Assembly (NCBI GenBank): GCA_036258055.1
Contig: DATAEK010000140.1
Location: 1-64,000 of the forward strand
DNA from: DATAEK01 sp036258055
GTDB lineage: Bacteria; Acidobacteriota; Vicinamibacteria; Vicinamibacterales; 2-12-FULL-66-21
Direction: 5' to 3'
Length of the DNA: 64,000 nucleotides
Part shown: positions 51,759 through 60,818 of the stretch, in pieces
Layout: each line of letters starts with the position of its first letter
How positions within the stretch are numbered: position 1 is the first letter of the stretch
The notes under the pieces: generated by a model
The model's input: only the letters and a program-made list of their open reading frames with translations
Databases searched by the model: none
Told to the model about the DNA's origin: nothing
Program-made: the position numbers and the translations under genes

Positions 51759-51787
51759 TTGACCGTGCGCGGTGACGCCGTTAGGCT
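51759..51787 (+). promoter_or_regulatory. Promoter for the TIR-ATPase operon
   Basis: TTGACC at 51759-51764, a 17-bp spacer and TAGGCT at 51782-51787. The leader would be about 118 nt. Upstream, CGCTTGC/GCAAGCG at 51704-51724 forms a 7-bp hairpin with a 7-base loop. The rest of the 283-bp gap 51629-51911 shows nothing else I can name. Confidence 0.5.
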
Positions 51788-51911
51788 GCGCAGCAGCACG
51801 TCCCTGATCCTTTCACGGCCTTGCAGGACTCGTCTGTCGGCGTTCTGCGGGTGTGGCAGAAGTCAGGACGCTTCTCCAGGGTACGAACACTCCGATCGCT
51901 AAGAGGTTGTC

Positions 51912-53459
51912 ATGCAGGCGGTCGCCAAGAGCACGCAGACCCGGACTGCGCGGGTCTTCCTCAGTTACAAGCGCCACGTCGAACCAGATCAGACGCTGGC
52001 CCAGCAGATGGTCGCCGGCCTCTCACAGGCAGGACACGCGGTTTTCATCGATCAGCGGCTCACCGTCGGACAAGCGTGGGCGCGCGAGATCGAGGCGCAA
52101 GTCCGTCAGTCCGACTACCTCATCGTCTTTCTCACCGCTGATTCGAGCCGGAGCGAGATGGTGCGCGGCGAGATCGAGATCGCGCGGCACCATGCGGCGG
52201 TGAACTCGCGTCCGCGCATTCTGCCGGTGCGTGTGGCCTTCGACGGTTCGCTTCCCTATCCGCTGAACGCGTATCTCGACAGCATCCAGTACGCGAGCTG
52301 GAGCAAGCCGGACGACACGCCGCGGCTGCTGCAGGAACTGCTCGCGGCAATTGGCGGCGAGACGCCGCCAGAAGCTCGCGCGATGCCGGCTGCGCCAGTC
52401 AGCGCCGGCAGTCAGCCGCCTGCGTACGCAGCCGCGCTTCCGGTGCCGGGAGGCACGCTCGACATCGACGACCCGTGGTATCTGCCGAGGCCGACCGACG
52501 CGACGGCGCTCTCGGTCATCCGCGAGCCCGGGCAGACGATGACGATCAAAGGCCCGCGGCAGATGGGCAAGAGCTCACTGTTGATGCGCGCCGCGAAGGC
52601 CGCCCTCGATCTCGGCAAGAAGGTCGCGCTTCTCGACTTCCAGCTGGTCGACGACAAGTCGAAGGCGGATGCGGACGTGTTCTTCCGCCGGTTCGCCGCG
52701 TCGATCGCTGAGCAGTTCGAGCTGCCCGACACCGTCGACAAGCTGTGGGACACTGGTTACTCGAACCCCCAGAACTGCACCCGTTACGTCGAGCGTCAGA
52801 TCCTGCAACCGCTCAGCGCGCCCTGCGTGATCGCGATCGACGAGACGGATTCGATCTTCCGCACCTCGTTCTCCGCCGATTTCTTCGCGATGTTCCGGAG
52901 CTGGCACGGCCTGCGCGCGCATCCGACCCGTCGCAGCTGGAAAACGCTCGACATCATCCTCTCCACGTCAACCGAGCCGCAGTTCTTCATCGATCGGCCT
53001 CATGAATCGCCGTTCAACGTCGGTATCACGCTGCTGCTCGAGGATTTTCAGGTCGATCAGGTCGGTCGCCTCAACGCGCTCCATCCCCGGCCGCTGGGCG
53101 ACGCCGACATCACGCGCCTCTACGCGCTCATCGGCGGTCATCCCTACCTGACCCGGAAAGCCCTGTATCTCGTAGCGGGCAGCACACCAACCATCGGCAT
53201 TGACGACCTCTTCGCGCACGCGACGGAAGACACCGGCCCCTTTGGCGATCACCTGCGCTACTATCTGCTGCGGCTGCAGCGGAGGCCGGAGCTCATCTCG
53301 GCGCTGCAGCAGACGATCGAAGGTCGGAGCGCCGGCGACGAGCTGCTCACGCTCCGCCTCGAAGGCGCAGGGCTGGTGCGGCGCGCCGGCAACAAGGTCG
53401 TTCCACGCTGCGAGCTGTACGCACGGTACTTCCGGGAACGGCTGCATGAACCGATCTAA
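51912..53459 (+). CDS. TIR domain - AAA-like (AAA_35 type) ATPase
   Basis: A 515-residue cytoplasmic protein. Residues 13-about 140 are a TIR_2 domain: ARVFLSYKRHVEPDQ, the strand HAVFIDQRLTVGQAWAREIEAQV and DYLIVFLTADSSRS. Glu87 in VRGEIEIARHH sits at the catalytic-Glu position of NAD-cleaving TIR domains. A Pro/Ala linker leads to an AAA-like ATPase with Walker A GPRQMGKSS (214-222), Walker B VIAIDETD (306-313) and the downstream motif GGHPYLT (408-414), then a small winged-helix-like end (LTLRLEGAGLVRRAGNKVVPRCELYARYF). TIR plus STAND-like ATPase proteins are often immune or cell-death effectors in bacteria. AGAGG precedes the ATG with 5 intervening bases. It overlaps the next gene by 14 bp. 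Confidence 0.87.
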   Translation: MQAVAKSTQTRTARVFLSYKRHVEPDQTLAQQMVAGLSQAGHAVFIDQRLTVGQAWAREIEAQVRQSDYLIVFLTADSSRSEMVRGEIEIARHHAAVNSRPRILPVRVAFDGSLPYPLNAYLDSIQYASWSKPDDTPRLLQELLAAIGGETPPEARAMPAAPVSAGSQPPAYAAALPVPGGTLDIDDPWYLPRPTDATALSVIREPGQTMTIKGPRQMGKSSLLMRAAKAALDLGKKVALLDFQLVDDKSKADADVFFRRFAASIAEQFELPDTVDKLWDTGYSNPQNCTRYVERQILQPLSAPCVIAIDETDSIFRTSFSADFFAMFRSWHGLRAHPTRRSWKTLDIILSTSTEPQFFIDRPHESPFNVGITLLLEDFQVDQVGRLNALHPRPLGDADITRLYALIGGHPYLTRKALYLVAGSTPTIGIDDLFAHATEDTGPFGDHLRYYLLRLQRRPELISALQQTIEGRSAGDELLTLRLEGAGLVRRAGNKVVPRCELYARYFRERLHEPI

Positions 53460-55320
53460 GGCGTTCGCCTTTGTCGCGGGCGGCACGGTACAGGCCGGCG
53501 GCGGCGTGTATCTGGAGCGTCTGGCCGATCGCGAGCTCGTCGAACGCTGCCGCGCCGGAGACTTCACCTACATCCTCACGTCGCGCCAGATGGGCAAGTC
53601 GAGCCTGATGATCCGTACCGCCGAGCGGCTCGCGGAAGAGGGCGCGCTGCCGGTGATCATCGACCTCACCGAGTTCGGCGCGCAGACGACGGCGGAACAG
53701 TGGTACAAGGGGTTCCTCTTCGGCGTGCAGGATCAGCTCGGGCTGCGCACGCCGGCCGCGGCGTGGTGGGACACGCAGTCCGAGCACTCGTACGCGCTTC
53801 GCTTCACACGCTACCTTCGCGAGGTTGCGCTCGTCGAACGGACGGCGCGGGTCGTCATTTTCGTCGACGAGATCGACACGACCCTGCGGCTCGACTTCAC
53901 CGACGATTTCTTCGCGGCCATCCGCTTCCTCTATCAGCATCGCGCCGCGGATCCAGTGCTGGAGCGCCTGTCGTTCGTGCTCATCGGCGTCGCCACGCCA
54001 GGCGACCTGATCAAAGACACCGCGCGGACGCCATTCAACATCGGACACGGCATCGAGCTCACCGACTTCACGTTCGACGAAGCCTCGACGCTCGCCAGCC
54101 ATCTCGCGCTGGCGGATCCCACCGGGCGCGATCTGATCGGGTGGATTCTCCGGTGGACGGGCGGCCATCCCTACCTGACCCTGCGGGTCGTCCGCTCGTT
54201 CGCCGAAGCGCCGCCGCCCGAGTGGACCGACGCCGCGGTTGACGATCGCATCCAGTCGCTCTTTCTCCACGAAGGGGCGGACACCGACAGCAACCTGCAA
54301 TTCGTGCGCGACATGCTCACGAAGAAGGCGTTCGATCGCGAGGCAGTCCTGCGCACCTACGAAAGAGTCCGTCGCGGTGAGCGCGTGCCGGATACCGAGC
54401 AGGATCAGGTCACCTCCTGGCTGAAGCTGTCGGGCGTCGTCGGCCGCGAGCACGGCGCGCTCCGCGTCCGGAACGCCATCTACGAGCGGGCGTTCGACGA
54501 ACGCTGGACGCGCGATCACCTGCGGCTGAACGTGAACTGGCGCCGGCGCCTGACCCGCGTCGCGAGCGTGCTGCTGGTCCTGACGGTGCTCGTCACGATC
54601 CCGCTCGCGATCTACGCGTGGCGTCAGAAGAACGAAGCGCAATATCAGGCTCACCAGGCGCAGATCGAACGCGACCAGGCGACGCAGTTGCGCGCCGTCG
54701 CGGAAAACAGCCTCAGCGAACGGACGGCGGCACTCGAGTCGATGCAGGAGCTGGTCGCGGCGCTGCAGCGCGCGGACCCGAAGAACGCACCGGAAATTGC
54801 CGCGCAGGTCGAGCAGGCCCGCAAGGAGGCCCAACGCGAGTACGACGGCGTCATCGACAAGCTCCGCACGGAGCGCGACGAAGCGGTGCGAAAGCTGGGG
54901 ACTGCCGGAGCCCGACCCTCGACCCCGCGTCAGGACGTGACGCAGGCGGCAAGCGATCCGCGCCGGGTGACCCCCGCGCCGCCAGCGCGCCCGAACCAGG
55001 ACGAAGTGGATATCGTTCGCGTGATCCGTCAGTACGAGTTCGCGTACGCCGCAAGAAGCGTGGACGCGGTGCAGAGGGTACAAGTCCTGTCGCCGGCGGA
55101 GGCGAAGGCGCTTCGCGCGGCTTTTACCGACGCCCTCGCCTATCGCATCACCCTGGACAAGCTGGACATCAACGTATCGCCTGACCGGCGTCAGGCCACG
55201 GTGACAGCCCAGATGTCCCAGGAGATCACCACGCGGAGCAGGCGCCGGACGTCCACTTCTGTTCCCGTCATCAGCCTCGAAAAGCGTGGCGCGAGCTGGA
55301 TGATCGTCGCTGTCCGCTGA
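53446..55320 (+). CDS. Membrane-anchored AAA-like (AAA_35 type) ATPase with extracytoplasmic C-terminal domain
   Basis: A 624-residue protein. The N-terminal ATPase starts at once: GGGVYLERLADRELVERC, Walker A-like TSRQMGKSS (Thr replaces the first Gly, as is common in this family), Walker B VVIFVDEID (136-144) and GGHPYLT (239-245). A winged-helix-like LKLSGVVGREHGALRVRNAIYERAF follows. One membrane helix (ASVLLVLTVLVTIPLAIYAW, about 372-392) leads to a heptad-rich coiled coil (395-490), a Pro-rich linker and a C-terminal alpha+beta domain (about 522-624) resembling NTF2/SnoaL-like folds. ATP-binding lies inside and the last domain outside, judging by the single helix. It overlaps the TIR-ATPase gene, so the pair is co-translated. 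The ATPase domains are clearly related to each other. Confidence 0.83.
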   Translation: MNRSKAFAFVAGGTVQAGGGVYLERLADRELVERCRAGDFTYILTSRQMGKSSLMIRTAERLAEEGALPVIIDLTEFGAQTTAEQWYKGFLFGVQDQLGLRTPAAAWWDTQSEHSYALRFTRYLREVALVERTARVVIFVDEIDTTLRLDFTDDFFAAIRFLYQHRAADPVLERLSFVLIGVATPGDLIKDTARTPFNIGHGIELTDFTFDEASTLASHLALADPTGRDLIGWILRWTGGHPYLTLRVVRSFAEAPPPEWTDAAVDDRIQSLFLHEGADTDSNLQFVRDMLTKKAFDREAVLRTYERVRRGERVPDTEQDQVTSWLKLSGVVGREHGALRVRNAIYERAFDERWTRDHLRLNVNWRRRLTRVASVLLVLTVLVTIPLAIYAWRQKNEAQYQAHQAQIERDQATQLRAVAENSLSERTAALESMQELVAALQRADPKNAPEIAAQVEQARKEAQREYDGVIDKLRTERDEAVRKLGTAGARPSTPRQDVTQAASDPRRVTPAPPARPNQDEVDIVRVIRQYEFAYAARSVDAVQRVQVLSPAEAKALRAAFTDALAYRITLDKLDINVSPDRRQATVTAQMSQEITTRSRRRTSTSVPVISLEKRGASWMIVAVR

Positions 55321-55476
55321 GGCTCCAAGGCCATCCTCAGGCCAGTTCCTCCGGCCTCCGGAGCCCTCCGGACCGCCGGCCTAACAGTTGAGCTTGAACT
55401 CGGCAGCGCGATCGTCGATCTTGATGAGGTCCCCCAACCCAGTCTCACGCAACGCTCGAGGTTGCCAGGAGTGTTT

Positions 55477-56586
55477 ATGCCCGCGTATTCGCTGCGGCTC
55501 GATCGACGGCCCCGAGCGAGCATTACGAGGCGGGATCTCGTCCCCGACCTCGTCATTGCGGCCGGTGCCGTTGCCATCACGGCTGTGGTCTACCTGGCCA
55601 TCCTGCCGCTGCTCGGCGCCAAGCCACCGCTGGTGCTCTTCACCGCCATGGCTGCTGCGCTGACGTCTTGGCGCGGCTTCGGCCCGGGCCTGCTCGCGAG
55701 CTCGCTCGGCACGACCGTGAGCAGCACGCTCTTCATCCATCCGTTCCAGGGATTGGACGGCCGCAGTGAAAACGTGGGGATCGAAACGCTGGTGATGTTC
55801 ACGGGCTCGTTGTTCGTGTGCTGGCTGGTATATCGGGGCAAGGCGGATCAGGAAAACGTCACCGCGGTCCACGATCGCCGCAACGACGCGCTGGCGTTCG
55901 TGTCACACGAGCTGCGCAATCCGCTCTCCAACGTACAGCTCGCGGCGGCGATGCTGGAGCGCGATGGGTCCGACGAAACGCGCCAGCGCGCGACGCGGCT
56001 GATTCAAGTGTCCGCGACGCGGCTCGGCAAGGTCATCGACGACCTCATCGACGTGACCCGGCTCGACTCGAACATCCTGCGCATCGATCGCAAGACGCTG
56101 CGCCTTCAGGACACGATTCTCGCCGCCGCCGACGCGGCGGGTCCGGCTATCGCGCAGCGACAGCAGTACTTCACGGTCGACGTCCCGGTTGATCCGCCGC
56201 TGTGGGTGGCAGGCGACGATGGACGGCTGCAGCAGGTGTTTGCGAATCTGCTGTCGAACGCGTATCGCTACTCGCCGGAAGGCGCGGAGATCTCGATCTC
56301 CGCGCGTCAGGACAACGGTCACGCGCTCGTCGTCGTCCGCGACACCGGCATCGGAATCCGGCGGGAAGTCCTCGAGCGGATCTTCGATCCGTTCGTCCGC
56401 GAAGCCGGGGGCGGCGTCGAAGGAATCGGAATCGGCCTGACCCTTGTCCGGAACCTCGTGACGCAGCACGGCGGGCAGGTCACCGCGCGCAGCGAAGGTC
56501 CCGGCCGCGGGAGCACATTCGTCGTCGAGCTCCCGCTCATCGAGGATCACGACGCGCGCCGCTCCTCTCGATCGAATCTCGACTGA
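55477..56586 (+). CDS. Membrane histidine kinase with KdpD-like DUF4118 sensor region
   Basis: A 369-residue kinase. The N-terminal four-helix membrane region (VIAAGAVAITAVVYLAILPLLG, PLVLFTAMAAALTSWRGFGPGLLASSLG and two more) resembles DUF4118 of KdpD. HisKA carries the phospho-acceptor His in FVSHELRNPLSN. HATPase motifs follow: N-box QVFANLLSNAYRYSP, G1 VRDTGIGIRREVLERIFDPF and G2 GIGIGLTLVRNLV. ATG 55477 has AGGAG before it with a 5-base gap. No response regulator is adjacent. The 156-bp gap to the TIR/ATPase operon holds a GC-rich hairpin-prone stretch but no clear terminator, so read-through is possible. Confidence 0.9.
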   Translation: MPAYSLRLDRRPRASITRRDLVPDLVIAAGAVAITAVVYLAILPLLGAKPPLVLFTAMAAALTSWRGFGPGLLASSLGTTVSSTLFIHPFQGLDGRSENVGIETLVMFTGSLFVCWLVYRGKADQENVTAVHDRRNDALAFVSHELRNPLSNVQLAAAMLERDGSDETRQRATRLIQVSATRLGKVIDDLIDVTRLDSNILRIDRKTLRLQDTILAAADAAGPAIAQRQQYFTVDVPVDPPLWVAGDDGRLQQVFANLLSNAYRYSPEGAEISISARQDNGHALVVVRDTGIGIRREVLERIFDPFVREAGGGVEGIGIGLTLVRNLVTQHGGQVTARSEGPGRGSTFVVELPLIEDHDARRSSRSNLD

Positions 56587-56609
56587 CGCGGTCCGGACGT
56601 CAGTGTCCG

Positions 56610-59600
56610 TCAGCGCTTCTTCGCAGTGGCTGCCATCCAGGTTTCGACGAGTGCGAGCGAGGGTCCGCCTTTGGCGCGATAGGCATCGGCAAACCGCGTC
56701 ATCCTCGCGTGATCTTGATCGACACCTTCGATCGGCTGATCGTTCATATACGCTTCGTACAGTACCAGCAAGCCGAGCGCGAGGGACGGCTCGTCCGCAG
56801 CGTGCTGCGTAATGAGCTCGTCGACGGCATCGAGACCCTCGGCCTGTTTGCCGGCAAGCATCGAAGCGATGATGTAACGCCGCTTGACGTCCTCGTCTTC
56901 AGGCCACCGCAGCCGCGCGCCCTCGACAGTTTGAAGAGCCAGATCGCCATTGCCCTGACGGAGCAGCGCGTCGGTCAGTAGCAGGTGCAGAGCAACGGAG
57001 TTCCCTTCCTTGATGAGCGCGGTGCGCCAGGCGCCGGCCGCTTCCTTGTCGTTCCCTCCCGCGGCGTAACAGGCGCCCAGGTACACCATCGCTGGATAGA
57101 AGTCGGCGCTCGCGCGCATCGCGCCGCGGAACGAGTCGGCCGCCGGGTCCAGCTTCTTCTGCGACAGGAGCGTCAAGCCCTTGAGAAATGCCCGCGTCGG
57201 ATCGTTCGGAGGAATCGGGTCCGGAACGCTGAGATAAGCGATGCCGTTGCTCTGCGCGGTTGCGAGAAGCGCCTGGGATGCAGGTGCAGCCGCATCGGGT
57301 CGCGCCGCCACGCGCTCCAGAAACGGTCCCAGCACGCCTGGCGAGAGCACTTGATCGAGCGCAAACGCCGGCACCGCACCGAGTGCGCGGGCCGTCAACG
57401 CTGGCGCCGACGCGCTGTGGCGCTCGGACGGCGTGATGGTGGTGGTGGTGGTGGTGGTCGTCGTCGTCGTCGGGGCAGCGGCAGTCAGCCGCGCCGCTTC
57501 CAGGACCACGAACTCACGTCGCACGTCGCCGATCGCTGTTCCGGCCGAGGTGAGCTTCGCGCGTACCGTGTACTGACCCGGCGGCAGCAATCGCATGTCG
57601 GCCATCCCCTGCGCGAGGACCATGCCGTCGCGGTATCCCTTCGAGAGCGTCGCCGTCGAGTGCACGAGCGCGGGCCCGTCAGCCGTGGACGCAATCTCGA
57701 ATTCCACTTCGGGGGTCGTCTCCTGGCCGCTCTCGGCCTCGAGGTTGAGCTCCATCGCGAGTCGCTCGTCCTGGCGTATGCCATCGAGGGCGAGGCGGGG
57801 CTCTGAAACCGGCGTCGTCGGCACGCGAACGAGCAACGGACCGACGGCGGAAAACGGTCCCAGTGGCACCGCGCGCGCTTCCACGCGATGATCGACGGAA
57901 CCAACTCGCCCTGTGCTGTCCATGACCGCGACGCGAACGATGTAGCTGCCCGGTGGCACGGAGATGTTCAGTGAGAATGGATACTGATCGCCTGAGACCT
58001 CGCCGAGCGGCTGCTGGCCCGAGGTGATTCTCTTCCCGGTGAGATCCCTGACCAGCATCTGGAAGGTGGCTTCGCCTGGCTGGAGGCGCGATGCTTCACC
58101 GGCGAGGACGATCTTCAGCCGCTTGTCGTCGTTGGGGTCGGCGGCGACGTAGCTGGTGAGGCGCAGGCCGACCCCGGTCGCAGGTGCGGGCGATTCGAGC
58201 GCCGCCCCCATGCGTGCGGCCCAATCCCGATCTTCATAGGTCGGGACGTCGAAGATCTCCCGCGCTCGTACGGTCGTGCCGCCGCGCGAAACCTGTACTC
58301 GCATGTGGCGGTTCTTGGCGTCGAGATCGCTCGCGCTTTTCTCGATGCCGATCCGGTAGTAGCCGGCGAGCTCACGCCCGAGGCGCTCGAACGCGCCCTC
58401 CGCGCCGACTTCGGCGCGAAACGATCCGCCGCCGGTCATCCCGGCGAGCGTTTCGAGCGGCCCCACGTAGAGATACTGATCGGCAGTAGGCGTCATGCTC
58501 ATCATGCGCTGCGTAACCGAGAAGGTCGGCGTCGGAACGAAGACCGTAAAGAGCGTTGCCCGTGCGGCGGCAGCGTCGGCCGCGACCGTCGTGATGAGCG
58601 AGATCTGATCGCGATCGTCGAGCGGCCAGCCGCCCGAGATCAGCACGATGGTCTTGTCGCCGTTGACGCGTGCGAGTGCCGAGAGCACTTGCCGCAACGT
58701 CGTCAGGCTGGAGAGCGAGGTCACCTGCACGCTGCGCCAGGCGGCTTCGGCGCCCATCATGACGGTTTGCATGCAGCTGTCGAGGGTGAGCGCCCCGGCA
58801 CGCGATGAGCGACCGCTGCCCGTTGTCGCACCGCCGGTGCTCCCCCCGCCGCCGCCCCCGCCACCGCCAGCGCCGGTTCCACCGGCGCCCGTCCCGCCGC
58901 CGCCGGCCGGCGGTGCAGGCGCGGAGCCGGTGCCACCCCCCCCGGTCGGTCCAGGGCTGGCGGCCGTCGGGCCGAAGCCCGTCGCGCCGCCGGCGAACGC
59001 GTTGCCGCATTCGCGCGCTCCGACCGTATTCAACGCGATCGGATTGCGATTCGCGACGTCCCGCGCTTCGGAGAGGCTCCCCTGATCCCAGATGTTGTTG
59101 GCGTGCGCCATTCCCGTGACGCGGCCGAGGGCGTCACGCACGCGGTCGTGGGCCCACGTGAAATCCATGTTCGGGCCGAGCGGCATGATCATCAGCGCGG
59201 ATCGATCCGAGTAGGTGAGCCGGTCGAAGAATCGTGAGGCCGCCTTCGCGACGACCCGGGCGCTCGCTGCCTCCAGCGTGTTCTGGTCGACGATGAACAC
59301 GAAAAGACGGCCGACGCCGCCGCCTTCGTTCGTGCTGACGGGCACCACACCGGGCCGCAGGACGCGCTCGGGTTGGGCCGCCGCGACGTCGACGTAGTCG
59401 GCTGTCACGACGCGACGCTGCTGGCCCGCGACGGTCACGACGAAGTCGGAAGGTCCCAGGCCCTTCAGCGGCAGGCCCTGCCTGTCAATCACGTTGACGT
59501 CGATGGTGACGACCTCGACACCGCTCCGAAACGACGGCGTCTGTCCCGGACCGGTTTTCTGCGCCCACACGAGAGTCCCGGCGCACAACATCAGCGTCGC

Positions 59601-59624
59601 CGTGAGAGTGCTGCGTGTCTGCAT
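56610..59624 (-). CDS. Large secreted VWFA-related protein with TPR-like C-terminus
   Basis: A 1004-residue exported protein. Signal peptide (TLTATLMLCAGTLVWAQ), then the acidobacterial VWFA-related pattern FRSGVEVVTIDVNVIDRQGLPLKGLGPSDFVV and a VWA-like domain whose metal site reads FIVDQNT instead of DxSxS, so it is probably degenerate. The VWA domain is interrupted near residues 215-275 by a glycine-rich insert. Beta-rich domains follow (about 480-720), then a run of about a dozen threonines from a trinucleotide repeat (57438-57470). The C-terminus has TPR-like helices (RAFLKGLTLLSQKKLDPAADSFRGAMR). It is third in an operon with the smaller VWFA protein. Function unknown; adhesion or envelope assembly is a guess. 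Confidence 0.8.
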   Translation of the reverse strand: MQTRSTLTATLMLCAGTLVWAQKTGPGQTPSFRSGVEVVTIDVNVIDRQGLPLKGLGPSDFVVTVAGQQRRVVTADYVDVAAAQPERVLRPGVVPVSTNEGGGVGRLFVFIVDQNTLEAASARVVAKAASRFFDRLTYSDRSALMIMPLGPNMDFTWAHDRVRDALGRVTGMAHANNIWDQGSLSEARDVANRNPIALNTVGARECGNAFAGGATGFGPTAASPGPTGGGGTGSAPAPPAGGGGTGAGGTGAGGGGGGGGGSTGGATTGSGRSSRAGALTLDSCMQTVMMGAEAAWRSVQVTSLSSLTTLRQVLSALARVNGDKTIVLISGGWPLDDRDQISLITTVAADAAAARATLFTVFVPTPTFSVTQRMMSMTPTADQYLYVGPLETLAGMTGGGSFRAEVGAEGAFERLGRELAGYYRIGIEKSASDLDAKNRHMRVQVSRGGTTVRAREIFDVPTYEDRDWAARMGAALESPAPATGVGLRLTSYVAADPNDDKRLKIVLAGEASRLQPGEATFQMLVRDLTGKRITSGQQPLGEVSGDQYPFSLNISVPPGSYIVRVAVMDSTGRVGSVDHRVEARAVPLGPFSAVGPLLVRVPTTPVSEPRLALDGIRQDERLAMELNLEAESGQETTPEVEFEIASTADGPALVHSTATLSKGYRDGMVLAQGMADMRLLPPGQYTVRAKLTSAGTAIGDVRREFVVLEAARLTAAAPTTTTTTTTTTTITPSERHSASAPALTARALGAVPAFALDQVLSPGVLGPFLERVAARPDAAAPASQALLATAQSNGIAYLSVPDPIPPNDPTRAFLKGLTLLSQKKLDPAADSFRGAMRASADFYPAMVYLGACYAAGGNDKEAAGAWRTALIKEGNSVALHLLLTDALLRQGNGDLALQTVEGARLRWPEDEDVKRRYIIASMLAGKQAEGLDAVDELITQHAADEPSLALGLLVLYEAYMNDQPIEGVDQDHARMTRFADAYRAKGGPSLALVETWMAATAKKR

Positions 59625-59666
59625 GGCCCACCTCTTCGCCGTCGATGGACGGCGAGTGCCCGATTG

Positions 59667-60818
59667 CTACCCACCTGCCCGAAATGGTTCGCCCGCGCGA
59701 TAGCCTTTCCGCGCTCTGACTTCGTAGTCCCCTTTGCGCACCCGGACCTTGATGTCCCGCCACTTCTTGTCCTGCTTCAGATTCGTCGGCGAGTAGGAGA
59801 GGACGTACTGATTCGCGAGCTCCGCCACGATCTCCTCGAAGATTCCGTCGAGCTCCTTGGATTGCCGGGGAAAAAACGGCCGGCCTCCGGTCGAGCGCGC
59901 GTAGGCTTCGAGGCTGGTGCGCAATTGCGACACGCTGGCCCCCGCGCCGAAGCCCACGGTGTAGAGCATGGCGTCGCTGGCCTGGACGCGCCGCATGGCG
60001 GCGTCACGGCGCGTCAGGCTGTGCCGGTCCTCGCCATCCGAGAAAATCACGACTCCCTTGCGCCCGGTCTCGCGGCTGATGAACTCAACGGCGCGGATGG
60101 TCGCGTCGTAGAGCGCGGTGCCGCCCCACGAGGTCAGCAGATCGACGGCGGCCTCGCGCGCCTTTGGATCCGTCTCGCGTTCGGCGACGACGAACGTGGT
60201 GTCGTTGAAGCCGAGCAGCGTCGCGGAGTCTCCTTGACGCAGTTTCGCGAGGAACTGCTTCACGGCGGCCTTGACCTCGTCGAGCGAGCTCTCCATGCTG
60301 CCGCTGATGTCGATCGCGAGCACGAGCTCGAGGGGCACCTCGTCGCTCACCAGCGCGGCGATCTGCTGGGTGACGCCATCCTCGAGAACCTCGAAGTCTT
60401 GCTTCTTCAGCCCGCGCACGAATTGGCCGTGATGGGTGACGATGACCGGAACGAGCACGGCGTCGGTGTTGACGCGCTCGGCGTAGCCAAGCTCCTTCGT
60501 GTGCAGATTGTCGATCAGGCGCCGTCCATCGGTGAGCGTGGCCACGACCCGGACGTGATGGCCGCGCAGGATCGGACCCGGATCCCACGCACACACGAGC
60601 GGTGTCCGGTCCAGGTTGCACACGAGCCGGCCGTCCACGAAGACATTCACGCTCTGCACGTCGGTCGGCGGCGTTATCACAGCCTCGATTCGCGTCCGTC
60701 CGTTGACGATGACGTCAGCGGTTGGCGAGGTGATCTTCAGCACCGGGGCCTGGCCGGCAGCCAGGGCGGCCGTCGCTGCCGCGCACGCCGCGAGCAGGTG
60801 GACCCGCAATCGGCTCAT
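59667..60818 (-). CDS. Secreted VWFA-related protein with intact metal site
   Basis: A 383-residue exported protein. Signal peptide (HLLAACAAATAALAAGQ), an Ig-like beta domain (VLKITSPTADVIVNGRTRIEAVI and on), then LVPVIVTHHGQFVRGLKKQDFEVLEDGVTQQI. A VWA domain follows with a complete MIDAS: DISGSMES (DxSxS), Thr in GGTALYDAT and Asp in FSDGEDRHS. The C-terminus YVLSYSPTNLKQDKKWRDIKVRVRKGDYEVRARKGY is the standard end of the acidobacterial VWFA-related family. Metal-dependent protein binding in the periplasm is expected. The start overlaps the upstream gene stop (ATGA). Confidence 0.88.
   Translation of the reverse strand: MSRLRVHLLAACAAATAALAAGQAPVLKITSPTADVIVNGRTRIEAVITPPTDVQSVNVFVDGRLVCNLDRTPLVCAWDPGPILRGHHVRVVATLTDGRRLIDNLHTKELGYAERVNTDAVLVPVIVTHHGQFVRGLKKQDFEVLEDGVTQQIAALVSDEVPLELVLAIDISGSMESSLDEVKAAVKQFLAKLRQGDSATLLGFNDTTFVVAERETDPKAREAAVDLLTSWGGTALYDATIRAVEFISRETGRKGVVIFSDGEDRHSLTRRDAAMRRVQASDAMLYTVGFGAGASVSQLRTSLEAYARSTGGRPFFPRQSKELDGIFEEIVAELANQYVLSYSPTNLKQDKKWRDIKVRVRKGDYEVRARKGYRAGEPFRAGG

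Noticed and set aside
52968..55083. Minus-strand frames opposite the two ATPase genes
   Set aside because: They mirror the coding bias of the TIR-ATPase and membrane-ATPase genes, whose motifs are intact on the plus strand.
55321..55476. Terminator between the ATPase operon and the histidine kinase
   Set aside because: The CCGGCCTCCGGAG-rich stretch can fold but has no T-tract and no single dominant stem.
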